From positions 231,381 through 295,380 of the forward strand of contig SVAG01000001.1 of NCBI GenBank assembly GCA_015059545.1: 64,000 nucleotides of DNA, in the 5' to 3' direction. The stretch is from Lactobacillales bacterium. Its GTDB lineage: Bacteria > Bacillota_I > Bacilli_A > RF39 > UBA660. Position numbers and translations under genes: made by a program. This document shows, piece by piece, positions 23,756 to 32,483 of the stretch (its first letter is position 1; each line of letters starts with the position of its first letter). The notes under the pieces are model-generated. The model did no database searches. It was not told the origin of the DNA and saw only the letters and a program-made list of their open reading frames with translations.

Positions 23756-25495
23756 ATGAGATATACAGACGAAAAAAATATATTAATTTTAATAAGTTTA
23801 CTTAAAGAACATAATGTAAAAAAAATTGTTGCTAGTCCAGGAGCTACAAATGTAAGTTTTGTTGCTAGTATTCAAAATGATGATTATTTTGAGGTTTATT
23901 CATGTGTAGATGAGAGAGCAGCATGTTATATGGCATGTGGTTTAGCAGAAGAAAGTGGTGAACCAGTTGCAATTACTTGTACAGGAGCAACTGCTTCAAG
24001 AAATTATTTTTCGGGGTTAACAGAAGCTTACTATAGAAAATTACCAATTATTGCAATTACTTTTACTCAACATATGGGACGTATTGGTCAAAATGTTGCT
24101 CAAGTATTAGATAGAAGCGTTGTTAGCAATGATATAGTAAATTTAAGCGTTCAAGTTCCAAGTGTTGGATTAGAAGAAGATTATTGGACTGCTAATTTAA
24201 GAATTAATAATGCTTTATTAGAATGCAAGAGAAAAGGTGGTGGCCCTGTTCATATCAATATGGCAACTACTTATAGTAATAATTATACTACGACAAAATT
24301 ACCAAATGAAAGAGTTATTAATAGATATTTTGTAAATGATGTATTTCCTGAGATTTCTAGTAAAAATGTTGCAATATTTATAGGAGCTCATTCTAAAATG
24401 AGTGAAGAATTAATTAATTCAATCGAATTATTCTGCGAAAAATATAATGGGGTAGTTTTGTGTGATTACACAAGTAATTATCATGGCAAATATAGAATTT
24501 ATCCTAATTTATTAGCTAATCAAGAACATGGTATTTCTAGTTTAAAAAATATCGAATTATTGATAGATATAGGAAATATTACTGGTGCATATACAAATTT
24601 AAATTCTCAAAATATATGGCGTGTAAATCCAGATGGCGAAATTAGAGATACCTATAAAAAATTAACAAAAGTATTTGAAATGAATGAATTAGATTTTTTT
24701 AATAAATTTAATAAAACAAAAAATGAAAAAGCTGATTTATCATATTATAATTGTTGGAAATCAGAATTAGATAATATTCAAAGCAAAGTTAATTATGATT
24801 TGATACCATTTTCTAATATTTGGATAAGTAAAAAGACATCAGAAATGTTATCAGATGGATCTACTATTCATTTAGCAATTTTAAATACACTAAGATCATG
24901 GAATTTTATTAACACAGATAAAAATTTTTATGGATATAGTAATACTGGCGGTTTTGGTATTGATGGATTAATTTCTACGATTGTAGGTGCCTCATATTCC
25001 AATCCGAATAAAATTATATATGGTTTTGTAGGAGATTTAGCAACATTTTATGATTTAAATTCATTAGCTATTAGAGATATAAAAAGTAATGTTAGAATAA
25101 TGGTTATAAATAATGGTGGAGGAGTAGAATTCCACAATTATAATCATAGAGGATCAGCTGCTGGTGTAGATGTTGGAAAATTTATTGCTGCTGATGGACA
25201 TAATGGGAATAAATCTGAATCGTTATTAAGAGACTTTGCTACAAATCTTGGATATGACTATATTTCTGCAACTAATAAAGATGAATTTTTAAATAATATA
25301 GATAAATTTGCGACTTCTGAAATGAAATCTAAACCTATAATTTTTGAAGTGTTTACTTCTTCAGAAGATGAAAGTAATGCTCTAAAATATATGTTAAATA
25401 TTGAAAAATCTACAACTAGTACTGTAAAACAATTAGCAAAAGAAATTTTAAATGAAAATCAAAAGAGTTTTATTAAAGGATTACTTAGAAAGTAG
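23756..25495 (+). CDS. MenD-like thiamine-diphosphate enzyme in polysaccharide locus
   Basis: A 579-residue ThDP-dependent enzyme with the three-domain layout and length of MenD. The pyrimidine-binding part has CVDERAACYMACGLAEESG, with the catalytic glutamate, and TCTGATASRNYFSGLTEAYY. The C-terminal diphosphate motif starts GDLATFYDLNSLAIRD and ends NNGGG, which is MenD's version of GDG...NN. MenD adds a ThDP-bound succinic semialdehyde to isochorismate in menaquinone synthesis, but no men genes are nearby. It sits between a pyruvyl transferase and a Wzx flippase, so it probably makes or adds an unusual branched or acylated group on a sugar. The reaction is unknown. Confidence 0.75.
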   Translation: MRYTDEKNILILISLLKEHNVKKIVASPGATNVSFVASIQNDDYFEVYSCVDERAACYMACGLAEESGEPVAITCTGATASRNYFSGLTEAYYRKLPIIAITFTQHMGRIGQNVAQVLDRSVVSNDIVNLSVQVPSVGLEEDYWTANLRINNALLECKRKGGGPVHINMATTYSNNYTTTKLPNERVINRYFVNDVFPEISSKNVAIFIGAHSKMSEELINSIELFCEKYNGVVLCDYTSNYHGKYRIYPNLLANQEHGISSLKNIELLIDIGNITGAYTNLNSQNIWRVNPDGEIRDTYKKLTKVFEMNELDFFNKFNKTKNEKADLSYYNCWKSELDNIQSKVNYDLIPFSNIWISKKTSEMLSDGSTIHLAILNTLRSWNFINTDKNFYGYSNTGGFGIDGLISTIVGASYSNPNKIIYGFVGDLATFYDLNSLAIRDIKSNVRIMVINNGGGVEFHNYNHRGSAAGVDVGKFIAADGHNGNKSESLLRDFATNLGYDYISATNKDEFLNNIDKFATSEMKSKPIIFEVFTSSEDESNALKYMLNIEKSTTSTVKQLAKEILNENQKSFIKGLLRK

Positions 25496-25506
25496 GAGTT
25501 ATTTTT

Positions 25507-27027
25507 ATGTCTGATAGTAATCAACGTAAAACAGGAGCCATACTTTCTTATGTAGCAATTATAATAAATACAGTAATACAATTTTTATATACACCATTAT
25601 TGATTCGTATGTTAGGACAAGGAGAATATGGCTTATATTCTCTTGTTTCTAGTATTATTGCATATTTAACTGTCTTAGATTTAGGGTTTGGGAATGCCAT
25701 AGTAGTTTATAGTTCTAAATATAGAGCTAGAGGTGAGAATAAGAAAGAAAAAAAGCTACTAGGAATGTTTAAACTTATTTATTTTATAATTTCGTGTATA
25801 GCTTTATTATTAGGCTTACTATTATTTTTAAATACAGAAACATTTTTTGGTAATAGTATGAGTGTTTTAGAAATTAATAAATTAAAAATAATGATGTTAA
25901 TATTAACATTTAATTTATTTATAAGTTTTAATTTTAGTATTTATCAATCTGTTGTTAATTCTTATGAAAAATTTATATTTCAAAAAATTATTTCTATAGT
26001 TGGATCAATTTTAAAACCATGTATAATGATTCCTTTATTATTTATGGGATTTAAATCTATTTCTTTAACAATTGTAATAACAATTGTTAATATAGCAATT
26101 ATGCTATCAAATTATTTGTATACTAAAAATAAATTAAGAATAAATATAAAATATTTAGGATTTGATAAGAAAATTTTTAAAGAAATTATAGGATATTCAT
26201 TTTTTATTTTTCTTTGTACTATTGTTGATCAAGTAAACCATAATGTTGACCAATTTATATTAGGAACTTTTAGTGGCTCTATTGCGGTATCTGTTTATTC
26301 ATTAGCTATGCAAATTAATCTAATGTTTCTTCAATTATCTACAGCCATTAGTAATGTATTCTTACCAAAAACAACTAAAATGGTTGCAAGCGGAGTATCC
26401 ACTGATGAATTAACTAACGAATTCATTAAAGTAGGGCGCTTACAATTTTATATTATGTATTTAATTTGTACAGGATTTGTTCTTGTCGGAATGCCATTTA
26501 TAAGATGGTGGGCTGGGCCAGGATTTGATGATTCTTATTATGTAACATTATTATTAATTATACCTTCAACTATTCCATTAATTCAAAATATGGGATTAAA
26601 CATAATGCAGGCTATGAATAAATATAAATTTAAAGCAATAACAACTTCAGTTATGGCAATATTTAACATAATTATTAGTATATATTTAGTTAGTAAATTT
26701 GGTGCTATAGGAGCTGCAGTTGGAACTTGTATAGCGGTTGTTATTTGTAATGTTATATTAATTAATATTTATTATTATAAAGAAATTAAATTAGATATTA
26801 TTAAATTTTGGAAAAATATAATAGTAATGTTATTTAAATTATTAATTCCATTAGTTATTACAATATTAATTATGTGTTTTACAAACTTAGATGGATTAAT
26901 AAATGTAATTGTATATGGTGGAATTTATTCGATTTTATATATAATAACAGCATATTTTATTGTAATGAATGAATATGAAAAAGAAATTATCAATAAAGTT
27001 TTAAGAAAATTAAGAATAATAAAATAG
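25507..27027 (+). CDS. Wzx-type polysaccharide flippase
   Basis: A 506-residue membrane protein of the MOP superfamily (PST/Wzx group) with 12-14 predicted helices. It starts with GAILSYVAIIINTVIQFLYTPLLIRMLGQGEYGLYSL, the usual first two helices, and has PFIRWWAGPGFDDSY in the middle loop region. It moves undecaprenyl-linked repeat units across the membrane for the EpsG-like polymerase. Ribosome binding site TAGGAG, 12 bases from the previous gene. GC-richer codons are a little more common here than in neighbouring glycosyltransferases. Confidence 0.9.
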   Translation: MSDSNQRKTGAILSYVAIIINTVIQFLYTPLLIRMLGQGEYGLYSLVSSIIAYLTVLDLGFGNAIVVYSSKYRARGENKKEKKLLGMFKLIYFIISCIALLLGLLLFLNTETFFGNSMSVLEINKLKIMMLILTFNLFISFNFSIYQSVVNSYEKFIFQKIISIVGSILKPCIMIPLLFMGFKSISLTIVITIVNIAIMLSNYLYTKNKLRINIKYLGFDKKIFKEIIGYSFFIFLCTIVDQVNHNVDQFILGTFSGSIAVSVYSLAMQINLMFLQLSTAISNVFLPKTTKMVASGVSTDELTNEFIKVGRLQFYIMYLICTGFVLVGMPFIRWWAGPGFDDSYYVTLLLIIPSTIPLIQNMGLNIMQAMNKYKFKAITTSVMAIFNIIISIYLVSKFGAIGAAVGTCIAVVICNVILINIYYYKEIKLDIIKFWKNIIVMLFKLLIPLVITILIMCFTNLDGLINVIVYGGIYSILYIITAYFIVMNEYEKEIINKVLRKLRIIK

Positions 27028-27036
27028 AGGTGACTT

Positions 27037-28119
27037 ATGAAAGTTTTAATATTAGGTGGAACTGGTGCAATGGGAAAAGAATTAGTAGACATTTTATCAA
27101 GTTCTAATAATTTAATTTATGTAACTTCTAGAAAAAAAATAAAATCATCTAAAAAAAATATAGTTTATTTACAAGGCGATGCTCACCATAATTTATTTTT
27201 AAAAGAAATTTTAAAAGATAAATATGATTGCATAGTTGATTTTATGTCTTATACGACATCCGAGTTTAAAGAAAAAATAGATTTATTTTTAAGTAATACT
27301 AAACATTATATTTTCCTTTCAAGTTCTCGCGTTTATGCTGATTCTAAAATTATTACAGAAAAAACCGATAGAATTTTAGATGTAATTGATGATGAGGAAT
27401 ATTTAAAAACAGATGAATATGCTTTAGCTAAAGCAAGACAGGAAGATATATTAAAAGAAACTGGCAAAAATAATTGGACAATCATAAGACCTTATATAAC
27501 TTATAATGATAATAGATTACAATTAGGTTTTTATGAAAAAGAAATATGGTTAAGTAGAATCTTAAGAGAAAAAACTTGTGTCTTTCCGAAAGAATTATTA
27601 AATAGAAAAACAACATTAACACTTGGAAATGATGTTTCATATGCAATATCTAAATTACTTTTAAATGATAAAGCATTTGGTGAGTCAATACATATTGCAA
27701 ATGATAATTCGAATATTACTTGGAATGATATATTAACCTTATATTCTGAAGTTATCGAAGAATATAAGAAAATAGTTCCTAAATTTCATTTACTTGATAA
27801 AAATAAAGATTTAGATAAATTAGTATCTAAATCATATTACCAATATTATTATGATAGATGTTATAATAGAGTATTTGACAGTGAAAAATTAAATAAAATA
27901 ATTGGAGAAAAAATAAACTATAGTAATAAATTGAAAGAATGTTTAATAAAATGTTTAGAAAAAGAAAATAATAAATATACTTTGAATGCAAAATTTGAAG
28001 GTATACTTGATAGAATTTCTAAAGAACGAACATCACTAAGTGAATTTAACACATTTAAAGAAAAAATTAAATATTTAATAGTTAGATATACTCCATATTA
28101 TTACTTTATAAAAAAATAA
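27037..28119 (+). CDS. Extended SDR, NAD-dependent epimerase/dehydratase
   Basis: A 360-residue extended short-chain dehydrogenase. GGTGAMGKELVDIL gives the nucleotide-binding GGxGxxG, FLSSSRVYAD the catalytic serine region and YALAKAR the YxxxK pair. The C-terminal third is long and unusual for a sugar epimerase. It is the last gene of the operon that includes the MenD-like enzyme, so it may reduce or epimerise the sugar that enzyme modifies. The substrate is unknown. A 15-bp terminator overlaps its stop codon. Confidence 0.82.
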   Translation: MKVLILGGTGAMGKELVDILSSSNNLIYVTSRKKIKSSKKNIVYLQGDAHHNLFLKEILKDKYDCIVDFMSYTTSEFKEKIDLFLSNTKHYIFLSSSRVYADSKIITEKTDRILDVIDDEEYLKTDEYALAKARQEDILKETGKNNWTIIRPYITYNDNRLQLGFYEKEIWLSRILREKTCVFPKELLNRKTTLTLGNDVSYAISKLLLNDKAFGESIHIANDNSNITWNDILTLYSEVIEEYKKIVPKFHLLDKNKDLDKLVSKSYYQYYYDRCYNRVFDSEKLNKIIGEKINYSNKLKECLIKCLEKENNKYTLNAKFEGILDRISKERTSLSEFNTFKEKIKYLIVRYTPYYYFIKK

Positions 28120-28146
28120 TTTATTTACAAATAAATTATTTTTTGT
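28111..28146 (+). terminator. Strong terminator of the polysaccharide operon
   Basis: A 15-bp perfect AT-rich stem (28111-28125 with 28130-28144) around loop TACA, ending in a T run; overlaps the last gene's stop. Confidence 0.88.
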
Positions 28147-28169
28147 TATCTTAAATATAGGAGGTAAAT

Positions 28170-29171
28170 ATGAAAGTATTAGTAACAGGTGCAACAGGTT
28201 ACATAGGAAGTCATACATGTGTAGAACTTTTAAATAATAATTATGAAGTAATAGGATTAGATAACTTTTCTAATAGTAAAAAAGAAGTATTAGATAAAAT
28301 AACTGAAATAACAGGAAAAAGTATTAAATTTTATGAAGGAGATATGATAGATAGAAGTATCTTAGAAAAAATATTTTCTGAAAATGAAATAGATGCTGTT
28401 ATAGATTTTGCAGCATATAAAGCAGTAGGGGAATCAGTTAAGAAACCAGTAGAATATTATATAAATAATGTTTCAACAGTATTAGTGCTTTTAGATACAA
28501 TGAAAAAATACAATTGTAAGAATTTAGTATTTTCATCAAGTGCTACAGTATATGGAGATCCAAAGATAGTTCCGATTACAGAAGAATGTGAAACAGGTGG
28601 AACTACTAATCCATATGGAACAAGTAAATTATTTGTTGAACAAATATTAAAGGATTTATATAAATCAGATAATGAATGGAATATAGTAATCTTAAGATAT
28701 TTTAATCCAATAGGAGCTCACGCGTCAGGATTAATAGGAGAAGAACCAAATGGTATACCAGCTAATTTAATGCCTTATATATCTAAAGTAGCAAGTGGTA
28801 AATTAGAATGTTTATCAGTATTTGGTAATGATTATGATACACCTGATGGAACTGGTGTAAGAGATTATATCCATGTTGTTGATTTAGCAATTGGTCATAT
28901 AAAAGCAATAGAAAAAATAAATAAAGATAACGGATTATTTATTTATAATTTAGGTACAGGTATAGGATATAGTGTTTTAGATATAGTAAATGCTTTTGAA
29001 AAAGCTAATGAAATAAAAATTAATTATAAAATCGCACCTAGAAGAGAAGGAGATATAGCTGCGAGTTATTCAGACCCTTCTAAAGCATTAAATGAACTTG
29101 GATTTAAAACTACAAAAACATTAGAAGATATGTGTAAAGATTCATGGAATTATGAGAAAAAGAATAATTAA
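28170..29171 (+). CDS. galE: UDP-glucose 4-epimerase
   Basis: A 333-residue GalE. Motifs include [17 protein letters not shown] (nucleotide binding), [21 protein letters not shown] (catalytic serine), NPYGTSK (YxxxK) and RYFNPIGAH. It interconverts UDP-glucose and UDP-galactose and can supply the glycan made by the upstream locus. It has its own AGGAGG ribosome binding site and lies between two terminators, so it is a single-gene unit. Confidence 0.95.
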   Translation: MKVLVTGATGYIGSHTCVELLNNNYEVIGLDNFSNSKKEVLDKITEITGKSIKFYEGDMIDRSILEKIFSENEIDAVIDFAAYKAVGESVKKPVEYYINNVSTVLVLLDTMKKYNCKNLVFSSSATVYGDPKIVPITEECETGGTTNPYGTSKLFVEQILKDLYKSDNEWNIVILRYFNPIGAHASGLIGEEPNGIPANLMPYISKVASGKLECLSVFGNDYDTPDGTGVRDYIHVVDLAIGHIKAIEKINKDNGLFIYNLGTGIGYSVLDIVNAFEKANEIKINYKIAPRREGDIAASYSDPSKALNELGFKTTKTLEDMCKDSWNYEKKNN

Positions 29172-29188
29172 AAAATTATTCTTTTTTT
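29157..29188 (+). terminator. Terminator after galE
   Basis: AAAAAGAATAATT (29157-29169), loop AAAA, AATTATTCTTTTT (29174-29186). Confidence 0.88.
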
Positions 29189-29245
29189 GTTATAAAAAAG
29201 GGTTTTATAAATTTAGTTAGTATGATTATATTAGGAGGTAATAAG

Positions 29246-30127
29246 ATGAACTATTACGATAATATAAAACAAGAACTAATAAACAATGAAATATATAAGA
29301 AGGTAAAAGATTATAGTAAAAATAAAAGTGATTTGGAAACTTATTATAAAGTTGGGAAAATACTATTTGAAGCAGGAAAACACTATGGTGAATCTATAAT
29401 TAGAGAATATTCTAAAAAATTAACTAATGAATTAGGTAAAGGATATTCAACTACAAATCTTAAATATATGAGACAATTTTATCTATTGTTTGAAAAAAGT
29501 CACGCAATGCGTGACCAATTAACATGGACACATTATAGAGAGTTATTAAAACTAAAAAATATAAACGAAATAGAGTATTATATAAAAATATCAATAGAAC
29601 AAAATCTATCATATAGAGAATTAAGGAATAAGATAAAATTAAAAGAATATGAAAGATTAGATAATAAAACAAAAGAAAAATTAATACAAAAACAAGAAAA
29701 TAGTATTGAAGATTATATAAAAAATCCTATTATTATAAAAAACAAAGGATATGAAGCAATAAGTGAAAAACTATTAAAACAATTAATACTAGAAGATATA
29801 CCATCATTTTTAAAAGAATTAGGAAGTGGATTTAGTTTTATAGATAGTGAATATAAAATAAGAATAGGTGATAGATATAATTACATAGATTTGCTTCTTT
29901 TTAATATAGAATTTAATTGCTATGTAGTAATTGAATTAAAAATAACAGAATTAAAAAAAGAATATATAGGACAAATAGAAACATATATGAATTATATAGA
30001 TAAAAATATAAAATCTATAAATCAAGATAAAACAATAGGAATCATAATAGTTAGAAAAGATAATGAATATATTATGGAATATTGTAGTGATCCTAGAATA
30101 TATAGCAAAGTATATGAATTAGTATAG
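29246..30127 (+). CDS. YhcG-family (DUF1016) PDDEXK nuclease, tandem copy 1
   Basis: The 293-residue product has the DUF1016 N-terminal winged-helix region (about 10-150), with YYKVGKILFEAGKHYGE, LGKGYSTTNLKYMRQFY and LTWTHYRELL. The C-terminal part (about 155-293) is a PDDEXK nuclease fold with RYNYIDLLLFN as the catalytic aspartate strand and VVIELKIT as the ExK strand. Such proteins occur with restriction, toxin or mobile genes; the substrate is unproven. The start is ATG 29246 after TTAGGAGG; an ATG at 29222 lies upstream of that site. It contains a perfect 8+8 palindrome at 29499-29515 and is followed 11 bases later by a paralogue. Confidence 0.88.
   Translation: MNYYDNIKQELINNEIYKKVKDYSKNKSDLETYYKVGKILFEAGKHYGESIIREYSKKLTNELGKGYSTTNLKYMRQFYLLFEKSHAMRDQLTWTHYRELLKLKNINEIEYYIKISIEQNLSYRELRNKIKLKEYERLDNKTKEKLIQKQENSIEDYIKNPIIIKNKGYEAISEKLLKQLILEDIPSFLKELGSGFSFIDSEYKIRIGDRYNYIDLLLFNIEFNCYVVIELKITELKKEYIGQIETYMNYIDKNIKSINQDKTIGIIIVRKDNEYIMEYCSDPRIYSKVYELV
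29499..29515 (+). repeat. Perfect palindrome inside YhcG copy 1
   Basis: GTCACGCA, centre A, TGCGTGAC. It encodes SHAMRDQ between the two domain regions. It occupies the same place as a different palindrome in copy 2. Confidence 0.95.
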
Positions 30128-30138
30128 GAGGTAATAAG

Positions 30139-31017
30139 ATGAACTATTACAATAATATAAAACAAGAACTAATAAACAATGAAATATATAAGAAGGTAAA
30201 AGATTATAGTAAAAATAAAAGTGATTTGGAAACTTATTATAAAGTGGGGAAAATACTATTTGAAGCAGGAAAACACTATGGTGAATCTATAATTAAAGAA
30301 TATTCTAAAAAATTAACTAATGAATTAGGTAAAGGATATTCAACTACAAATCTTAAATATATGAGACAATTTTATTTGTTTCAAAAAAGTCAGACACTGT
30401 CTGACAAATTGACATGGTCGCATTATACAGAACTACTATCAATTACTGATGAAACTAAAATAAATTATTACATAAAAATAACGGAAGAACAGAATTTATC
30501 AGTAAGAGAATTAAGAAATAAAATTAAATTAAATGAGTATGAAAGATTAGATGAAAAAACTAAGTTAAAATTAATACAAAAACAAGAAAATAGTATTGAA
30601 GATTATATAAAAAATCCAATTGTTATCAAAAATAAAAATTATGAAGTAATAAGTGAAAAACTATTAAAACAATTAATATTAGAAGATATAGATAATTTTC
30701 TAAAAGAATTAGGAAGTGGATTTTGTTATATAGAAAATGAATATAAAATAAAAATAGGAGATAGATATAATTACATAGATTTGCTTCTTTTTAATATAGA
30801 ATTTAATTGCTATGTAGTAATTGAATTAAAAATAACAGAATTAAAAAAAGAATACATAGGACAAATAGAAACATATATGAATTATATAGATAAAAATATA
30901 AAATCTATAAATCAAGATAAAACAATAGGAATAATAATAGTAAAAAAAGATAATCAATATATTATGGAATATTGTAGTGATTCTAGAATATATGTATCAA
31001 AATATAATCTTGTTTAA
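30139..31017 (+). CDS. YhcG-family (DUF1016) PDDEXK nuclease, tandem copy 2
   Basis: A 292-residue paralogue of the preceding gene with the same AGGAGG ribosome binding site region and the same architecture: DUF1016 N-terminal region with LGKGYSTTNLKYMRQFY and LTWSHYTELL, then the nuclease with RYNYIDLLLFN and VVIELKIT. The centre (residues about 80-145) has diverged and is one residue shorter. A palindrome of a different sequence sits at the same place (30389-30405). The genes are probably co-transcribed; identical catalytic halves with different centres suggest different binding partners or targets. Confidence 0.88.
   Translation: MNYYNNIKQELINNEIYKKVKDYSKNKSDLETYYKVGKILFEAGKHYGESIIKEYSKKLTNELGKGYSTTNLKYMRQFYLFQKSQTLSDKLTWSHYTELLSITDETKINYYIKITEEQNLSVRELRNKIKLNEYERLDEKTKLKLIQKQENSIEDYIKNPIVIKNKNYEVISEKLLKQLILEDIDNFLKELGSGFCYIENEYKIKIGDRYNYIDLLLFNIEFNCYVVIELKITELKKEYIGQIETYMNYIDKNIKSINQDKTIGIIIVKKDNQYIMEYCSDSRIYVSKYNLV
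30389..30405 (+). repeat. Perfect palindrome inside YhcG copy 2
   Basis: GTCAGACA, centre C, TGTCTGAC, encoding SQTLSDK. Compared with copy 1, two base pairs of the arms changed in a paired way, keeping the symmetry. Confidence 0.95.
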
Positions 31018-31065
31018 ATATTTACTTATTAATTAAAAAGTGATATTCTATTTTCAGGTGATAAT

Positions 31066-32022
31066 ATGGAAAAATTAGAAAAAATAAAAAAATTTTTACT
31101 AGCTATATTAACATTTATTTGTATGCTAGTTTTAATGACTGATATAGTATTATTTTCGTTAAAAAAGACTAGTGAAAAATATTTAAAAGAAGAAAAAATA
31201 AAAGAAATAGTTGAAAATATAAACGTAATAGATTTATTTAAAGATAAAGATGGAAAAGAATTAGAAGAATTTACACAAATAAAAGATAAAATAGTTGATT
31301 CAGGAATTCCAAAGGAAGCAGTAGACTCTTTTATTAATTCAGATCCAGTAAACAAGTATGCCTCAGATACAATAAATAAAGCAATTGATAATGTGCTTGA
31401 AAATAAACAAGAAAAAGTAATAGATTCAAATAGTTTAAATACATTTTTTGAAAACAATATGGATAGTATATCAAAAGAATTACAAGAAAAAAATGTTCCA
31501 AAAAGTGAATATTTAACAAAAGAAAATCAACAAAAAATATTAAATAAAATTAAAGAAAAAACACCATATATAGAAGAAAAAATAGATGCTGTAAGCAATA
31601 AAATAAGTGAAAAATTAGGATTTGATTATACATTAAAAATAAGCAAAATGATTAATCTATTTGAACTATTATATACTAAATTATTAGATTTTCTACTTAT
31701 AATAGTATTTATAATATTTATAATGGGAATTTGTATAACAAGACAAAGTATATATAAAAGTTTAAAATGGATTGGAATAACATTTGTTTCATCATCTATT
31801 ATTTTATATTGTATAAGTTTCATTATTCCAAAAATATATAAATATATTGATAAAGTACCAGTTGGATTTAACACAATGATAAAAAAAGCACTAGAAGATT
31901 CATCTAAAAATATTAATAGTTATGGATTAATATATTTAATAATAGGAGTAATACTTACAGTAATTAATATCGTTATTTATTATATATTATTAAAAAGAGA
32001 AAATAAAAAATTTAAAATATAG
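31066..32022 (+). CDS. Unknown membrane protein with large extracytoplasmic loop
   Basis: A 318-residue protein I do not recognise. It has an N-terminal membrane segment (about 8-33), a polar lysine/glutamate-rich domain of about 150 residues (35-185), and then three membrane segments (about 205-227, 237-262 and 285-310). The likely topology puts the polar domain outside. No cysteines or catalytic motifs stand out in the polar domain. RBS CAGGTGAT lies before ATG 31066. It lies alone between the YhcG pair and a prepilin and has its own terminator. Confidence 0.7.
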   Translation: MEKLEKIKKFLLAILTFICMLVLMTDIVLFSLKKTSEKYLKEEKIKEIVENINVIDLFKDKDGKELEEFTQIKDKIVDSGIPKEAVDSFINSDPVNKYASDTINKAIDNVLENKQEKVIDSNSLNTFFENNMDSISKELQEKNVPKSEYLTKENQQKILNKIKEKTPYIEEKIDAVSNKISEKLGFDYTLKISKMINLFELLYTKLLDFLLIIVFIIFIMGICITRQSIYKSLKWIGITFVSSSIILYCISFIIPKIYKYIDKVPVGFNTMIKKALEDSSKNINSYGLIYLIIGVILTVINIVIYYILLKRENKKFKI

Positions 32023-32041
32023 ATTTATTCTATATTTTTTC
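32015..32041 (+). terminator. Terminator after the unknown membrane protein
   Basis: AAATATAGA (32015-32023), loop TTTAT, TCTATATTT (32029-32037), T run. Confidence 0.78.
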
Positions 32042-32049
32042 TATATATA

Positions 32050-32078
32050 TTGAAAATAAAGTAAAAAAGTTATAAAAT
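32050..32078 (+). promoter_or_regulatory. Promoter of prepilin-pgk operon
   Basis: TTGAAA (32050-32055), 17-base spacer, TAAAAT (32073-32078). Confidence 0.5.
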
Positions 32079-32103
32079 AGTATATGTAGAAATAGGTGAT
32101 TAA

Positions 32104-32475
32104 ATGAAAAATAAAAAGGGATTTACACTTGTAGAATTAATCGCATTATTAGGTATAATTGCAATTATGTTATTACTTGCTGCGCCTAGTTTAGTTAATC
32201 AAATTGAAACTACAAGAGAAAATAATTATAAAAATTTTGTTAGTGATTTATGTTTAGCTGCAGAATCATATTTAAATCATAGTGATGTAGAAGGTTCAAA
32301 TGATTTAGAAAATGCAAATGATTCCATAGAAATAAGTGTAGAAGATTTGATAGCTTCAGGATATGTAAAAAGTAATTTAAAAAATCCAAAAACAGATAAA
32401 AAATTAACTGCTTCTGATAGATTAACAATAACATTAACAGAAGATTTAACTTATACATGTACATTAAATAGTTAG
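32104..32475 (+). CDS. Type IV prepilin-like protein
   Basis: A 123-residue protein with cleavage region KKGFTLVELIALLGIIAI, including the conserved glutamate, followed by a hydrophobic helix and a small acidic domain. Two cysteines (DLCLAAES and YTCTLNS) are placed to form a disulfide. It is an orphan with respect to assembly genes and, oddly, lies 8 bases upstream of pgk in the same transcription unit. Similar in size to the prepilin at 13293 but not a close copy. Confidence 0.83.
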   Translation: MKNKKGFTLVELIALLGIIAIMLLLAAPSLVNQIETTRENNYKNFVSDLCLAAESYLNHSDVEGSNDLENANDSIEISVEDLIASGYVKSNLKNPKTDKKLTASDRLTITLTEDLTYTCTLNS

Positions 32476-32483
32476 GAGACAAT

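Larger units (their letters stand above)
29246..31017 (+). repeat. Tandem duplication of the YhcG gene
   Basis: The two copies share almost identical first parts (29246-29485 with 30139-30378), including the ribosome binding site, and near-identical C-terminal parts. The middle (about 29485-29680 with 30375-30560) differs much more. This mosaic suggests gene conversion of the ends or diversification of the middle. Confidence 0.9.

Noticed and set aside
23756-25495. True menD (menaquinone synthesis)
   Set aside because: No other men gene is nearby and the gene lies inside a polysaccharide operon, although only a genome-wide check can settle this.
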